A stretch of 64,000 bases of DNA from RYN-230 sp963718305 (GCA_963718305.1 CAVQZG010000008.1:124001-188000); one strand, 5' to 3'. Positions 53,165-62,324 are shown, counted from the first letter of the stretch. Numbers and translations: made by a program. Notes: generated from the letters alone by a model not told the origin.

Positions 53165-54733
53165 CTACCGGGCACTCGCTGCCGGGCAGGTGACGGAGGC
53201 GGGGCTGGCGCCCCGGGCCGCACTGGGGCCGGCGGCCGCCGCGTCCGCCTCGGCCGCCGCCGGGGCAGCGTCCTGGGCGCCGCTCCGCCCGGCCAGCAGC
53301 CGCCGGGCGGGCAGCAGGGAGAAGACCAGGACGGCACCCGCCGCGAACAGGACCGCGGAGACCGTGAACGCCACCGTGTAGCCGTGCACCGCTGCGGCCG
53401 CCGGGGCCAGCGGGCTGGCGTGATGGGCGGTCAGGTAGCTGGCCGTGGCGCTGAGGGCCACCGTGCTCAGCGCCGAGGCGCCGATCGAGCCGCCGACCTG
53501 CTGCATGGTGTTGACCAGCGCCGAGGCCACCCCCGAGTCCTCGGGCCGGACGCCGGTGGTGGCGGTGTTGATGGCCGGGGCGAGGATCATCCCGAAGGCC
53601 AGGCCGAGCAGGATCAGCGCGGGCAGCACCCCGCCGGCGTAGCTGGACGTCACGCTGAGCTGGGTGAGGTAGGCCATCGCGGCCGCCCCGGTCAGCAGGC
53701 CGCTGGAGATCAGGATGCGGGGGCCGATGCGCGGCAGCAGGACGTTGCTGGAGACGTTGGCGCTCACCAGCAGGCCGCCAACCATCGGCAGGAACGCCAG
53801 GCCCGCGGTGACCGGGCTGTACCCCTTGATGGTCTGCAGGTAATAGGTCAGGAACAGGAAGGCGCCGAACAGGGCGATCGCCGCCACGCCGACGGACAGA
53901 TAGGCCCCGGCGCGGGTGCGGTCGAGGATGACCCGCAGCGGCAACAGCGGGGCGCGGACCCGTCCTTCCGCCACGGCGAACGCGCCGATGGACAGGACGC
54001 CCAGCAGCAGTGAGCCGACCGTCAGCGCCGCGGACCACCCGGCGGTCTCGGCGTGAGCGAAGCCGAACACGATCAGGAACACGCCGAGCCCGCCCAGCAG
54101 TGCCCCGGCCACGTCGATGCGGGGCCGGCTGGCCGGCTTGCTGCCGCGGATGAAGACCAGCGCCCCGGCCACGGCGATGGCCGCAAAGATCAGGTTGACG
54201 TACAGGGTCCACCGCCAGGAGAGGTCCTGCGTCAGGAACCCGCCCAGGATCAGGCCGACCGCGCCGCCCGCGCCCGCCACCGACCCGAATACCCCGAACG
54301 CCCGCCCGCGCTCGCGTGGATCGCGGAACGTGGTGATCAGGGTGCCGAGGGCGGCCGGGGCGAGGATGGCGCCGAAGGCACCCTGCAGGCTCCGGGCCGT
54401 GACCAGCAACGCGAACGACGTCGCCGCCCCGCCCAGGGCCGACGATCCGGCGAAGCCCAGCAGGCCGATGATGAACACCCGCTTGCGGCTGAACATGTCG
54501 CCGATCCGGCCGCCGAGAAGCAGCAGCCCGCCGAACGCCAGTGCGTAGGCGGTCACGATCCACTGCCGGTCGGCGTTCGGGAAGCCGAGCGCCCGCTGCG
54601 CCGAGGGCAGCGCGATATTCACGACGGTGGCGTCCAGGACCACCATCAGCTGCGCGATCGCGACGATGACCAGGATCAGCCAGCGGTGATCTGCGGGTGC
54701 TGGTGGCCGGGCGCCGCTCACAGGTTCTGCCAT
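53165..54733 (-). CDS. DHA2-family MFS drug exporter (EmrB/QacA type)
   Basis: A 522-residue transporter with 14 membrane segments. Motif D-like VVLDATVVNIALPSAQRALGF opens helix 1, motif A is LLLGGRIGDMFSRKRVFIIG, and motif C is SVAGAGGAVGLILGGFL. The C-terminus is Ala-rich. ATG 54733 follows GAGGAGATGG. It is divergent from the HxlR regulator, which probably represses it. Confidence 0.93.
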   Translation of the reverse strand: MAEPVSGARPPAPADHRWLILVIVAIAQLMVVLDATVVNIALPSAQRALGFPNADRQWIVTAYALAFGGLLLLGGRIGDMFSRKRVFIIGLLGFAGSSALGGAATSFALLVTARSLQGAFGAILAPAALGTLITTFRDPRERGRAFGVFGSVAGAGGAVGLILGGFLTQDLSWRWTLYVNLIFAAIAVAGALVFIRGSKPASRPRIDVAGALLGGLGVFLIVFGFAHAETAGWSAALTVGSLLLGVLSIGAFAVAEGRVRAPLLPLRVILDRTRAGAYLSVGVAAIALFGAFLFLTYYLQTIKGYSPVTAGLAFLPMVGGLLVSANVSSNVLLPRIGPRILISSGLLTGAAAMAYLTQLSVTSSYAGGVLPALILLGLAFGMILAPAINTATTGVRPEDSGVASALVNTMQQVGGSIGASALSTVALSATASYLTAHHASPLAPAAAAVHGYTVAFTVSAVLFAAGAVLVFSLLPARRLLAGRSGAQDAAPAAAEADAAAAGPSAARGASPASVTCPAASAR

Positions 54734-54819
54734 GACGGTCCATCTCCTCAGTTCCGGGTGATTCCCTCAGCCGCCGCACCATCGTCCGGCTAGCGAGTTC
54801 AATCATAGAACCAAGTAGG

Positions 54820-54866
54820 TCTAGTTACGCAACCCTTCAGGCCACATTTGCATCTAATTATGCAAC
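54820..54866. promoter_or_regulatory. Candidate HxlR operator repeats
   Basis: Direct repeats tctagttacgcaac (54820-54833) and tctaattatgcaac (54853-54866), 12 of 14 identical and 33 bp apart (three helical turns), lie in the 149-bp divergent promoter region between the exporter and the HxlR gene. Binding by the HxlR protein is inference. Confidence 0.5.
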
Positions 54867-54882
54867 TGACTAGGCTGAAGAC

Positions 54883-55335
54883 ATGGAACGGAAGTCCTTC
54901 GCCGACATGGGCTGCTCGGTCGCGCAGTGCCTGGAGACCGTGGGTGACTCGTGGACCATGCTCATCGTGCGGGATGCCTTCAACGGCGTGACCAGGTTTG
55001 ATGACTTCCGGGAGAACCTCGGCATGCCGCGCAACACGCTCCGGGACCGGCTGGCCAAGCTGGTCGATTCCGGCGTGCTGGCCAAGGTCCCGTACTCCGA
55101 TCACCCGCCCCGGTACGACTACCTGCTGACCGACGCGGGCCGCGACCTGTGGCCGGTCCTGACGGCCATGCGCCAGTGGGGTGACCAGCACGGCCACCCG
55201 GACGGGCCGATCCGGATGGCCCACGCGGCCTGCGGCGCGCCCGCCTCGACCGTGGTCATCTGCGAATCGTGCGGAGGCCGACTCGGTCACGGCGACGTGA
55301 CCATGCTCCCCAAGGCCAGCCTGCCCCAGCACTGA
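54883..55335 (+). CDS. HxlR family transcriptional regulator
   Basis: A 150-residue winged-helix protein. It has the HxlR opening (CSVAQCLETVGDSWTMLIVRDAF), the recognition part RFDDFRENLGMPRNTLRDRL, and the wing YSDHPPRYDYLLTDAG. The C-terminus carries an extra cysteine cluster (ACGAPAST ... CESCGGRLG) that could bind zinc or sense redox state. It is divergent from the DHA2 exporter. Confidence 0.92.
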   Translation: MERKSFADMGCSVAQCLETVGDSWTMLIVRDAFNGVTRFDDFRENLGMPRNTLRDRLAKLVDSGVLAKVPYSDHPPRYDYLLTDAGRDLWPVLTAMRQWGDQHGHPDGPIRMAHAACGAPASTVVICESCGGRLGHGDVTMLPKASLPQH

Positions 55336-55590
55336 CGCCCTCCCGTGACGTCGCCAGTTGCCGACTTCCGGCCGCCCATGGCCCTGAATGAAACCAACGG
55401 GAATGACGTGTTAGTTGACGGCAATTGGTTCAGAAACAGAACCGATCGCGAGGCGATCAATCCCATACATCAAACGGCGGGCCTCGGCCGATCGCCCTCA
55501 ACATTTTTGTTTACTTAGAGTAAGAGCCTAACTACATTAAGTCATTGGGCCGGCCCAGGGACTTACGTAAGGACAGCGACAGCCCACAGA
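55336..55590. other. Intergenic promoter region before the histidine kinase
   Basis: About 255 bp, AT-rich. It contains small inverted repeats GGTTC-agaaaca-GAACC (about 55427-55443) and GATCGC-gag-GCGATC (about 55443-55458), possible operator sites. No gene seen. Confidence 0.4.
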
Positions 55591-56391
55591 ATGGGGACTA
55601 CCCCCGCTACCTTCTGTTCACTGGAATTCTTTATTCAGGACACCGTTCGCTGGACGGCAGTTCATTCGGGGTGGGGGGACGTGGCACGCGGAACAATAGG
55701 TCAGGCAGTTGACTCTGCGCCGGCGGCCAGGCAAACTCTGGCCGGTGCGCAGCAAAGGCCAGGCGCCGTCCGCCAGGCTGCGCACGACTTGCGCCAGCCA
55801 GTTGCCGCAGTGCTCGCCCTGGCCTCTGCCGCACTTTCGGACGAGTCGGCAACAGAACTAGTCCAGCAGCGCCTGGAACAAATCGTTACAGAAGCACATT
55901 GGCTTTCCAAGATCATAAACGACATGCTGGCTGAGCCAGGCATCCCGTCGAGCGCAGAAGCCGTCGATATCGTCGCGCTGGTGCGCGATACGGTTAAATC
56001 GGAGCAGCTGATCTGTGCGGCACAGATCAGCCTTCAGCAGCCGGACCAGGGCCCGCGGTACTTAATGGCGGTCGGCACCCGGCTCCGGCGGGCGCTCGCC
56101 AATGTCCTGGCCAACGCGACACGGGCCGCGGGCCCGGATGGCCACGTTAAGCTTACCGAGCGGGCTGCCGGAAACACAGAGCTTATCGAGGTCATGGACG
56201 ACGGCCCAGGTTTCGGTTCCATGGCCGCCGGCCACAGAACGGAATTGGAATCGGGCTGCAGATTACCGGCCAGATGCTCGCGGAGTGCGGTGGCCGGATG
56301 GAGGTCGAGCGACTTCCCTCTGGCCGAGACTCTGGTCCGGCTATTACTGCCCGTCATGCCAGATGGTCACGTGGCAGGTGGCGGCCGATGA
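55591..56391 (+). pseudogene. Histidine kinase with two compensating frame breaks
   Basis: A soluble kinase. The H-box QAAHDLRQPVAAVLALASA carries the phosphoacceptor His. The ATPase N-box is RRALANVLANATRAAG and G1 is VMDDGPGFG. After GFGSMAAGHR (near 56225) the G2 box appears only in the next frame (GIGIGLQITGQMLAECGGRM). Near 56330 coding returns to the first frame with the normal end TLVRLLLPVMP. GTG 55681 with a G-rich site may be the true start rather than ATG 55591. The stop overlaps the next gene (ATGA). Confidence 0.75.
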
Positions 56392-57078
56392 GGATCGTGC
56401 TCGGCGACGGTCACCGACTGTTCATGGACGTACTGGCCGAGGCACTCGCCCAGGACGGAGTGACGGTAGCGGCCCTGGCCACCTCCCCACCCGAGGTGCT
56501 GGCGGCGGTAGCCCGGCACCGGCCCGACATATGCCTGATGGCAGCCCGTTTTCATACCTGCGGTAACTTCGGTGTGCTGGGACTGATCCGCGGTCGGTAC
56601 CCCCAGGTCAAGGTGGTCATCCTGGCGGACGGGGCCGATCCGGTGACCCCGTCAGAGGTGATCGGCAGCGGCGCAGCCGGCCTCATCAGAAAAGATCAGC
56701 ATCTCACCGAGATCATCCGCACCCTGGCCGACGTGCGGGCTGGTGAGCAGGCCCTGGGCCTGGAGGAGAACCAGCCCGGGCCCCGGGATTCTCCGCCCAC
56801 CCGGGACCAGCGACAGCGAATGGCTGGTGCGGTTGCTCACCTTGCGTGAGCAAGAGGTACTGATGCTGATCATGGAAGGGAAGTCCACCAAGCAGATCGC
56901 CCGGTCGCTCGCAATCTCGCTAAGCACGGCACGCACCCATATTCAGAGCGTTCTCGTCAAGCTCGGAGCTCACTCCCGGTTGGAGGCGACAAGCATGGTG
57001 GCCCGTTCCTGCCTGCTTGGAATTTCTGGTCAGTACTCGCTCGGCCCGCCGGCGAAGCAAGCAGCCGCCAACGGGTGA
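56388..57078 (+). pseudogene. LuxR-type response regulator with altered receiver; frame break
   Basis: ATG 56388 overlaps the kinase stop. The receiver domain begins MRIVLGDGHRLFMDVLAEAL, but the acceptor Asp position reads PDICLMAARFHT (Ala), so it cannot be phosphorylated normally. The Lys in LIRKDQHL is kept. Near 56780-56820 coding shifts one base to the frame with the LuxR/NarL helix-turn-helix (LTLREQEVLMLIMEGKSTKQ ... ARTHIQSVLVKLGAHSR). The last bases overlap the next gene (GTGA). Confidence 0.75.
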
Positions 57079-57830
57079 CCGTTACCCTTATGCAGCGCCC
57101 GACCGCCCTGGAATCGCTGAGACTCCCCGAGTCTCCAGTCCGGCAACTCCTGGTGGTGGACGACTATGTCTCTTTCGCGGAAGCTCTGGCCTGCCGGCTC
57201 GACATTGAGCCAGGGCTGACCGCATCCGCCGTGACCACAATCGAGCAGACCCGCTCGGCGCTCACCGAACGCCGATTCGACGTCGTTCTGCTTGATGTCG
57301 AACTTGACGGCAGTGACGGGATCGAATTTGCGGACGAGGCGCTGTCTGACCATCCAGATATGCGGATTGTGGTCGTTACAGCGGGCCGGGACGAGAGCCG
57401 GATCATTGAGGCGGTCCAGATCGGCGTGTCGGGATGGGTGCTCAAGGACGAGCCAATTGAGCATCTGCTGTCCGTGGTCTGGGGCGCGTTGCGCGGAGAG
57501 ACGTGGATACCGCCCAGGCTCCTTACCTACGTGCTCACGGAGCTGAAATCCACGCAATCCGAACGCGCCGAACAGGCGGCCCGTCTCGCCACGCTGAGCC
57601 CGCGCGAGAAACAGGTCCTCGGTTGCCTGGCGGCAGGCATGAGCGCGGACGCGATCGCGGGTCAGCTGTTCTTGTCACGCAATACAATTCGGACCCACGT
57701 CCACAACATGCTGAAAAAGCTGCACGTTCACTCGGCGCTGGCGGCGGTGGCATTGGCCCGGCGCGCGGGCCTGTCAGTCCCAGATCCCGCCCACCCCGAA
57801 TCAGCGGGACGTGCCGGGCAGGGAATCTGA
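57075..57830 (+). CDS. LuxR/NarL family response regulator
   Basis: An intact 251-residue regulator. The receiver domain (about 23-140) has VVDDYVSF, acceptor Asp in VVLLDVELDG and Lys in WVLKDEP. The C-terminal LuxR helix-turn-helix (about 175-235) has LSPREKQVLGCLAAGMSADA and TIRTHVHNMLKKL. It is the third gene of a translationally coupled kinase-regulator-regulator operon and the only one with a normal receiver. It converges with the fused kinase-regulator gene, overlapping it by 30 bp. Confidence 0.93.
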   Translation: MTVTLMQRPTALESLRLPESPVRQLLVVDDYVSFAEALACRLDIEPGLTASAVTTIEQTRSALTERRFDVVLLDVELDGSDGIEFADEALSDHPDMRIVVVTAGRDESRIIEAVQIGVSGWVLKDEPIEHLLSVVWGALRGETWIPPRLLTYVLTELKSTQSERAEQAARLATLSPREKQVLGCLAAGMSADAIAGQLFLSRNTIRTHVHNMLKKLHVHSALAAVALARRAGLSVPDPAHPESAGRAGQGI

Positions 57831-59234
57831 AACCGACGAGAGCTCCCGCCAGCGGCTCACGGCCTGACTGCGATCGCTCACCCCGAAGCGCTGGTAGATG
57901 CTGCAGATATGGTTCTTCACCGTCTTCTCTGTGATCACCAGACGAGCCGCTATCTGCCGGTTGGACAGGCCATCGGCGATGAGTCCCATGATCTCTCGCT
58001 CACGCGGCCGTAGGACCGCCGAACCGGATACCGCCCGGCCGGGGTCGGTCCAGAGCGAGTCGGCCGCGCTGGCCGGGGCATGGCCGGCCGGGATCGGCCG
58101 TGGCCGGGCCAGGTCCATCACGACGCGGATCAGCTCACCCTGCTCGAGTTCTTCGCGCATCACGCAACCGCTGGCTCCGGCCGCGGCGGCCTCCATCACC
58201 AGATCGGCATCGTCCACGGAGGTCAGCATCACGACCTGGGTTAGCCGGCTGAGATGCGGGATGGTCGCCGGACCGTCGGGCAAGGGCATCCGGATGTCCA
58301 GCAGCAGCACGTCCGGATGATGCCTGCGCACCAGGGCGACGGCGTCCTCGCCATTGGCTGCCTCGGCGGCGATCTTGATGCCCGCCGCGTGCTCGAGCGC
58401 CGCGCGCAGGCCCAGGCGGAACACGGGATTACTGTCGGCCACGATCGCCCGCACCTGGGAGGTCACCGATGCGACCCGGGGCAGCTGCCGGGCCGGAGCC
58501 GGGGCAGGAATCTCGGCCTGGAGGCGGGTTCCCCCGCCCGGCCGGGATTCGACGATCAGCCGGCCGCCCAGCCGCCGGGCGCGCTCGCTGATTCCGGCCA
58601 GGCCGCAGCGGCCGGCCGCGCGCAGCTCGGCCAGGTCGGCCGGCGGCCGATGCCCGGTGCCATCATCGGCGACGGTCAGCACCGCCAGCCCACGGGCCCT
58701 GCGCAGCACGACGCGGACCTGGGAGGCACGGGCATGCTGTTCCACGTTGCGCAGAGCCTCGCGGAGGATGGCCACGATCTCACCGCGGACATCCGCGGAG
58801 ACCTCCCCCCCGGGGGCCAGCTCCAGGCTGACATGGATGCCGGCCAGGATGCCCCAGGCCGTCGCGACGCTCCGCACTTCGTCGCGCAGCGGTTCCTCCC
58901 GCAGGCCATGGATGACGCAGCGGGCGTCGGCGACCGCACGACGGGCGAGCCGGGTCAGTTCGCGCAATTGCTGCTCAACCGCCTGCCGGTCGGCTGCCTG
59001 CGGGGCCGTCGCCAGGGAAGCGGCCACCATGGAGATGCCAAGCAGGCTCTTGCTGACGGTGTCGTCCATCTCCCGGGCGATGCGGGCCCGCTCGGCGGCG
59101 ACCGCCGCGCGGACCTGGTGGGAATCACCGGGGGCGGGCCGGGACTCACCGCCCGGGACGCTAGCTTGCTGCTGCGCTGCCGGGCCAGCCGGCAGTACCT
59201 GGCCAGAGACGTTCTCGCGCGTCGCCCATCCCAT
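57801..59234 (-). CDS. Fused NarL-type histidine kinase and LuxR response regulator
   Basis: 477 residues. The HisKA_3-like helix (about 45-115) reads RARIAREMDDTVSKSLLG, with Asp57 where the phosphoacceptor His normally stands. The HATPase (about 150-245) has ALRNVEQHARAS, VADDGTG and GLAGISERARRLGGRL. The receiver (about 260-375) has acceptor Asp in VLLLDIRMP, with Arg for the conserved Lys (CVMREE). The C-terminal LuxR helix-turn-helix has LRPREREIMGLIADGLSNRQ. Fusion of kinase and output regulator in one chain is unusual. ATG 59234 follows AGGGGA. Confidence 0.9.
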   Translation of the reverse strand: MGWATRENVSGQVLPAGPAAQQQASVPGGESRPAPGDSHQVRAAVAAERARIAREMDDTVSKSLLGISMVAASLATAPQAADRQAVEQQLRELTRLARRAVADARCVIHGLREEPLRDEVRSVATAWGILAGIHVSLELAPGGEVSADVRGEIVAILREALRNVEQHARASQVRVVLRRARGLAVLTVADDGTGHRPPADLAELRAAGRCGLAGISERARRLGGRLIVESRPGGGTRLQAEIPAPAPARQLPRVASVTSQVRAIVADSNPVFRLGLRAALEHAAGIKIAAEAANGEDAVALVRRHHPDVLLLDIRMPLPDGPATIPHLSRLTQVVMLTSVDDADLVMEAAAAGASGCVMREELEQGELIRVVMDLARPRPIPAGHAPASAADSLWTDPGRAVSGSAVLRPREREIMGLIADGLSNRQIAARLVITEKTVKNHICSIYQRFGVSDRSQAVSRWRELSSVSDSLPGTSR

Positions 59235-59412
59235 GCTGCGGTCCCCTACGAAGCAGTTCCTGCCCGGTGCCCGACGCCTCTCGCAGCGGTAAGCCCTCAG
59301 CTACGCCCGGCGCGCCCGGTAAACAAAAAGTGAATAATCCGTAATGCTCCCACCAATTAAACGTACCCAACTATCGGACGGTTCAATGCCAGGGTAAATT
59401 CAGGCCCATGCC

Positions 59413-59466
59413 CGCCAAAAGTTAAGATCATCTTTACCTTTACTAAGATGATCTTAACTTTTGGCG
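59413..59466. repeat. 22-bp perfect inverted repeat with 10-nt loop
   Basis: Arms 59413-59434 and 59445-59466 are exact reverse complements, beginning cgccaaaagttaag and ending cttaacttttggcg. They are AT-rich in a very GC-rich region. They lie between the stop of the leftward beta-helix gene (59510) and the start of the fused kinase (59234). A bidirectional terminator, an operator or a miniature-element remnant are all possible. Confidence 0.85.
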
Positions 59467-59509
59467 AAATCATCCATTCATGACCTGGCCAGTCCCGGTG
59501 CTGAGATCG

Positions 59510-60340
59510 TCACTTGAACGTGACGATCTCGGCCAGCCAGGTGCCGCTGCCGGTGCCGGTGGCGGTGAAGCTCCCGGTGGTCGTGGGAATCTGGTAGGCG
59601 CGCCCGAGCGTGTTCGTATTGACGCTGTAGTTGGCCAGGCTGGTCCAGCCCGAATTCCAGGTCAGGGAGGTGCCCCCGAACGTCCCGGTCACCGCGAACA
59701 CGAACTCGCCGGCCCGGCTGATCGTGCCGGAGGCCCCCGAGGAGAACGCGCTGCCGGTTCCGCTGGCCGCGGACTGCCGGTCCACCGTGCTGGCCCCAGA
59801 CACCTCGTCCGTCAGGATCCGGTACGTCGAAGCGGCCGGGAACGTGATGGTGATCTTGTCGTTAACCGCGAGCGCGTGGTTGGCGAGGCCAGACAGGGTC
59901 ACCAGGCGATCGCCGCTACCGTCAGATATGTCGCTGGCCACGGTCAGCGTGTTGCCCTGGGTATCGGTGCCGGTGACCGCTCCGGCCGGCGAGGTGCCGG
60001 TGAGCTGAACCGTTGCGATGATCAGGTCACCCGCCGCCACCCCGGTGGTACGCCATACGGTCACCGAGCCAGACGTGTGCGAGCTCGTCGAGTAGTTCGT
60101 CGCAATCTGGTTGACGTACTGCGCCGGGCTCGTGTTCTGCGCGCTGACGGTGACGGTCTTGGTCGCGTTGTCGGTGAGGTTGTTGCCGTCGGTCGCGGTC
60201 ACGGTGACCGGTGTAACTGCCCGCGGACTGGTAGGTGTGGTTCGCGGTCGCCCCGGACTGCGGTCCGACCGTGGTGCCGTCACCGAAGTTGAACGAATAG
60301 CTGCTGATCGGCGAGCTACCCGCGGTCGAGCCGGAGGCAT
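59510..60340 (-). CDS. Beta-helix/PKD protein, C-terminal part (frameshifted)
   Basis: From about 60212 leftward this frame continues the second PKD domain (VTVTATDGNNLTDNATKTV). A C-terminal beta-sandwich of about 200 residues then follows (VNQIATNYSTSSHTSGSVTV ... GTWLAEIVTFK), resembling carbohydrate-binding or surface-adhesion modules. It is separated from the main frame by one extra base in the second PKD repeat (accGgtcacc where the first repeat has accgtcacc). Normally it would be one protein with the upstream part. Confidence 0.75.
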   Translation of the reverse strand: MPPARPRVARRSAAIRSTSVTAPRSDRSPGRPRTTPTSPRAVTPVTVTATDGNNLTDNATKTVTVSAQNTSPAQYVNQIATNYSTSSHTSGSVTVWRTTGVAAGDLIIATVQLTGTSPAGAVTGTDTQGNTLTVASDISDGSGDRLVTLSGLANHALAVNDKITITFPAASTYRILTDEVSGASTVDRQSAASGTGSAFSSGASGTISRAGEFVFAVTGTFGGTSLTWNSGWTSLANYSVNTNTLGRAYQIPTTTGSFTATGTGSGTWLAEIVTFK

Positions 60341-62102
60341 CCGCGGTCACCTGCAGCGGCGCCGTACCGCTGGCCGGGCTCACCGACAGCGCCGCCGTCG
60401 GCCCAGTCGCCTGCTGCGCGTTGACGGTGACGGTCTTGGTCGCGTTGTCGGTGAGGTTGTTGCCGTCGGTCGCGGTCACGGTGACGGTGTAAGTGCCCGC
60501 GGACTGGTAGGTGTGGTTCGCGGTCGCCCCGGACTGCGGCCCGGCCGTGGTGCCGTCACCGAAGTTGAACGAATAGCTGCTGATCGGCGAACTGCCCGCG
60601 GTCGAGCCGGAAGCGTCCGCGGTCACCTGCAGCGGCGCGGTGCCGCTGGCCGGGCTCACCGACAGCGCCGCCGTCGGCCCGGTCTGGGTGCCGCCGCCGC
60701 CCCCCTGGTACTCGTAGGCCCCGCGATCGTAGAACGATCCGCTCGGGTTTCCCGTGTTGGCCACGGCCGGGTCGTCAACCCGGGGATTGCCCTGGATGTC
60801 GGCTGCCTGCTCACCGGATGCGGTGGAGTTCGCCGAGTCGATGGCCGGGGATCCCTGGGTCAGCTGGAAGTTCCCGCCCGCCGCGTTGGCGAAGTTCGGG
60901 TTGGCGAATTTGCCCTGGGCCTCCTGCCCGGTGGCCGACTGGAGCGCGCTCAGCGTGTTATACGAAGTCCCGGCCCAGGTGTACTCGGTGCCGGCCCCGC
61001 TCTGCCAGACAAGGTTGTAGTTAGCAGTGGTGGAGGCCGGGGCCGAATCGTAGACGCCGATGTTCCCGATCCGCCGATTGCAGTTGTTCGTGTATGCTCC
61101 GGGCGGGTTGATCGGGGTCGGATTGATGACCGCGCCGGTCGCGTTGTTCATCGACACGTTGTTCTCGATATCGTAATTACCGCTCGTGCCCTCGACGTTG
61201 ATGCCGTCCGTGCAGTTGCCATAGACCGTGTTGCCGATGATCCGGCCCCCGGTGACGTTGAAGTCGTCGATGCCGTGGTCGCCGTTGCCGTAGGTGACGT
61301 TGCCGGATACGAGCGCGTTGTCCCCGCCGCTGTAGATATTGATCCCGGTGTCCTCGTTGGCGTACGTCACGTTGCCGATGATGGAGTTCCCCGGCGCCAC
61401 GACGTCGATGCCGTTGGCGTTCCGCTGCCACTGATAGGCGTTGTGGTATGACGTGTTGCCCTGCACCGTGACGCCGGTGGTGGACCCGGTCAGCAGGATG
61501 CCGTGCGCGGCGTTGTCGTGCGTCACATTGCCCTTGACGAGCCCGCCGTTCAGGCTGCTCAGGTAGATCCCCGATGCGGACTGGCCGGATACCGGCTGGC
61601 CTGAGAAGGACACAGTATTGCCGGACAAGGTGATATTGCTGCTGCTGTTGACGTAGATGCCATACGACGGCGTGCCGGTGATGGTGAAGCCGGAGATGAC
61701 GACGTTGATCTTGCCGGAGACCGAGAAGCCCTTCGCGCCGCTCGCGCCGCCGCTGACGGTGACGCCTGAATTGGCGGTGAACGTCACGCCCGAGGCCGGG
61801 CTGACCGAGCTTCCCGTATACGTGCCCGCGATGACCTGCACGGTGTCACCCGAGACGGCCTTCGCCGCGCCCTTAGTGAGCGTGCAGAACGGCAGCGTCG
61901 CCGTACCGGAACCGGAGGCGGTATCCGAGCATGCAGGATTCGTGTTGTCCACGATGTACGTGGTGGACGCGGACGCCGCGACACTGGTCACGACCATGCC
62001 GGCCATGGCCACGCCGAGCACTGAGCCAGCGATGGTGACCCGCCGTGCCGCGGCTCTCATCGTCGTCTTACACCAGGTAACAACGGGCAGGTAATTTCGC
62101 AT
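60027..62102 (-). CDS. Secreted parallel beta-helix protein with PKD repeats
   Basis: The signal peptide (RRVTIAGSVLGVAMAGMVV ... ASA) is followed by a right-handed parallel beta-helix (about residues 50-450). It has many NosD/pectate-lyase-like coils: GIYVNSSSNITLSGNTV, NGIDVVAPGNSIIGNVTY, DGINVEGTSGNYDIENNV. A Gly-rich hinge and two PKD domains (SYSFNFGDGTTAGPQSG) come next, and the frame breaks in the second PKD. The ATG 62102 start is uncertain; ATG 62060 is also possible. It probably acts on, or attaches to, extracellular polysaccharide. Confidence 0.8.
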   Translation of the reverse strand: MRNYLPVVTWCKTTMRAAARRVTIAGSVLGVAMAGMVVTSVAASASTTYIVDNTNPACSDTASGSGTATLPFCTLTKGAAKAVSGDTVQVIAGTYTGSSVSPASGVTFTANSGVTVSGGASGAKGFSVSGKINVVISGFTITGTPSYGIYVNSSSNITLSGNTVSFSGQPVSGQSASGIYLSSLNGGLVKGNVTHDNAAHGILLTGSTTGVTVQGNTSYHNAYQWQRNANGIDVVAPGNSIIGNVTYANEDTGINIYSGGDNALVSGNVTYGNGDHGIDDFNVTGGRIIGNTVYGNCTDGINVEGTSGNYDIENNVSMNNATGAVINPTPINPPGAYTNNCNRRIGNIGVYDSAPASTTANYNLVWQSGAGTEYTWAGTSYNTLSALQSATGQEAQGKFANPNFANAAGGNFQLTQGSPAIDSANSTASGEQAADIQGNPRVDDPAVANTGNPSGSFYDRGAYEYQGGGGGTQTGPTAALSVSPASGTAPLQVTADASGSTAGSSPISSYSFNFGDGTTAGPQSGATANHTYQSAGTYTVTVTATDGNNLTDNATKTVTVNAQQATGPTAALSVSPASGTAPLQVTADASGSTAGSSPISSYSFNFGDGTTVGPQSGATANHTYQSAGSYTGHRDRDRRQQPHRQRDQDRHRQRAEHEPGAVRQPDCDELLDELAHVWLGDRMAYHRGGGG
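60129..60685 (-). repeat. Two ~280-bp direct repeats coding PKD domains
   Basis: The DNA at about 60129-60400 and 60410-60685 is almost identical (offset about 279 bp). The copy nearer 60210 has one additional G that breaks the frame of the host gene. Confidence 0.8.
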
Positions 62103-62324
62103 GGTCGGACGCCCCCCCAAACCGGGCACAAATTAAGATAGCCAGGCGCAGCGTGCAATGACGCTCAGTCACTGTTCGCCCTTGAAACGTTAGGCTAGCA
62201 GTATATTGCCTATCCTTTACTTAAACAAGCATTCTTAGCAGGTCATGCCCCTTTCTTCGGCTCATCGCGGGGCGTGGGGCGCTCACTTCACGCAATAGTG
62301 GCGCAAAGTGGCAGTATTCTCCGG

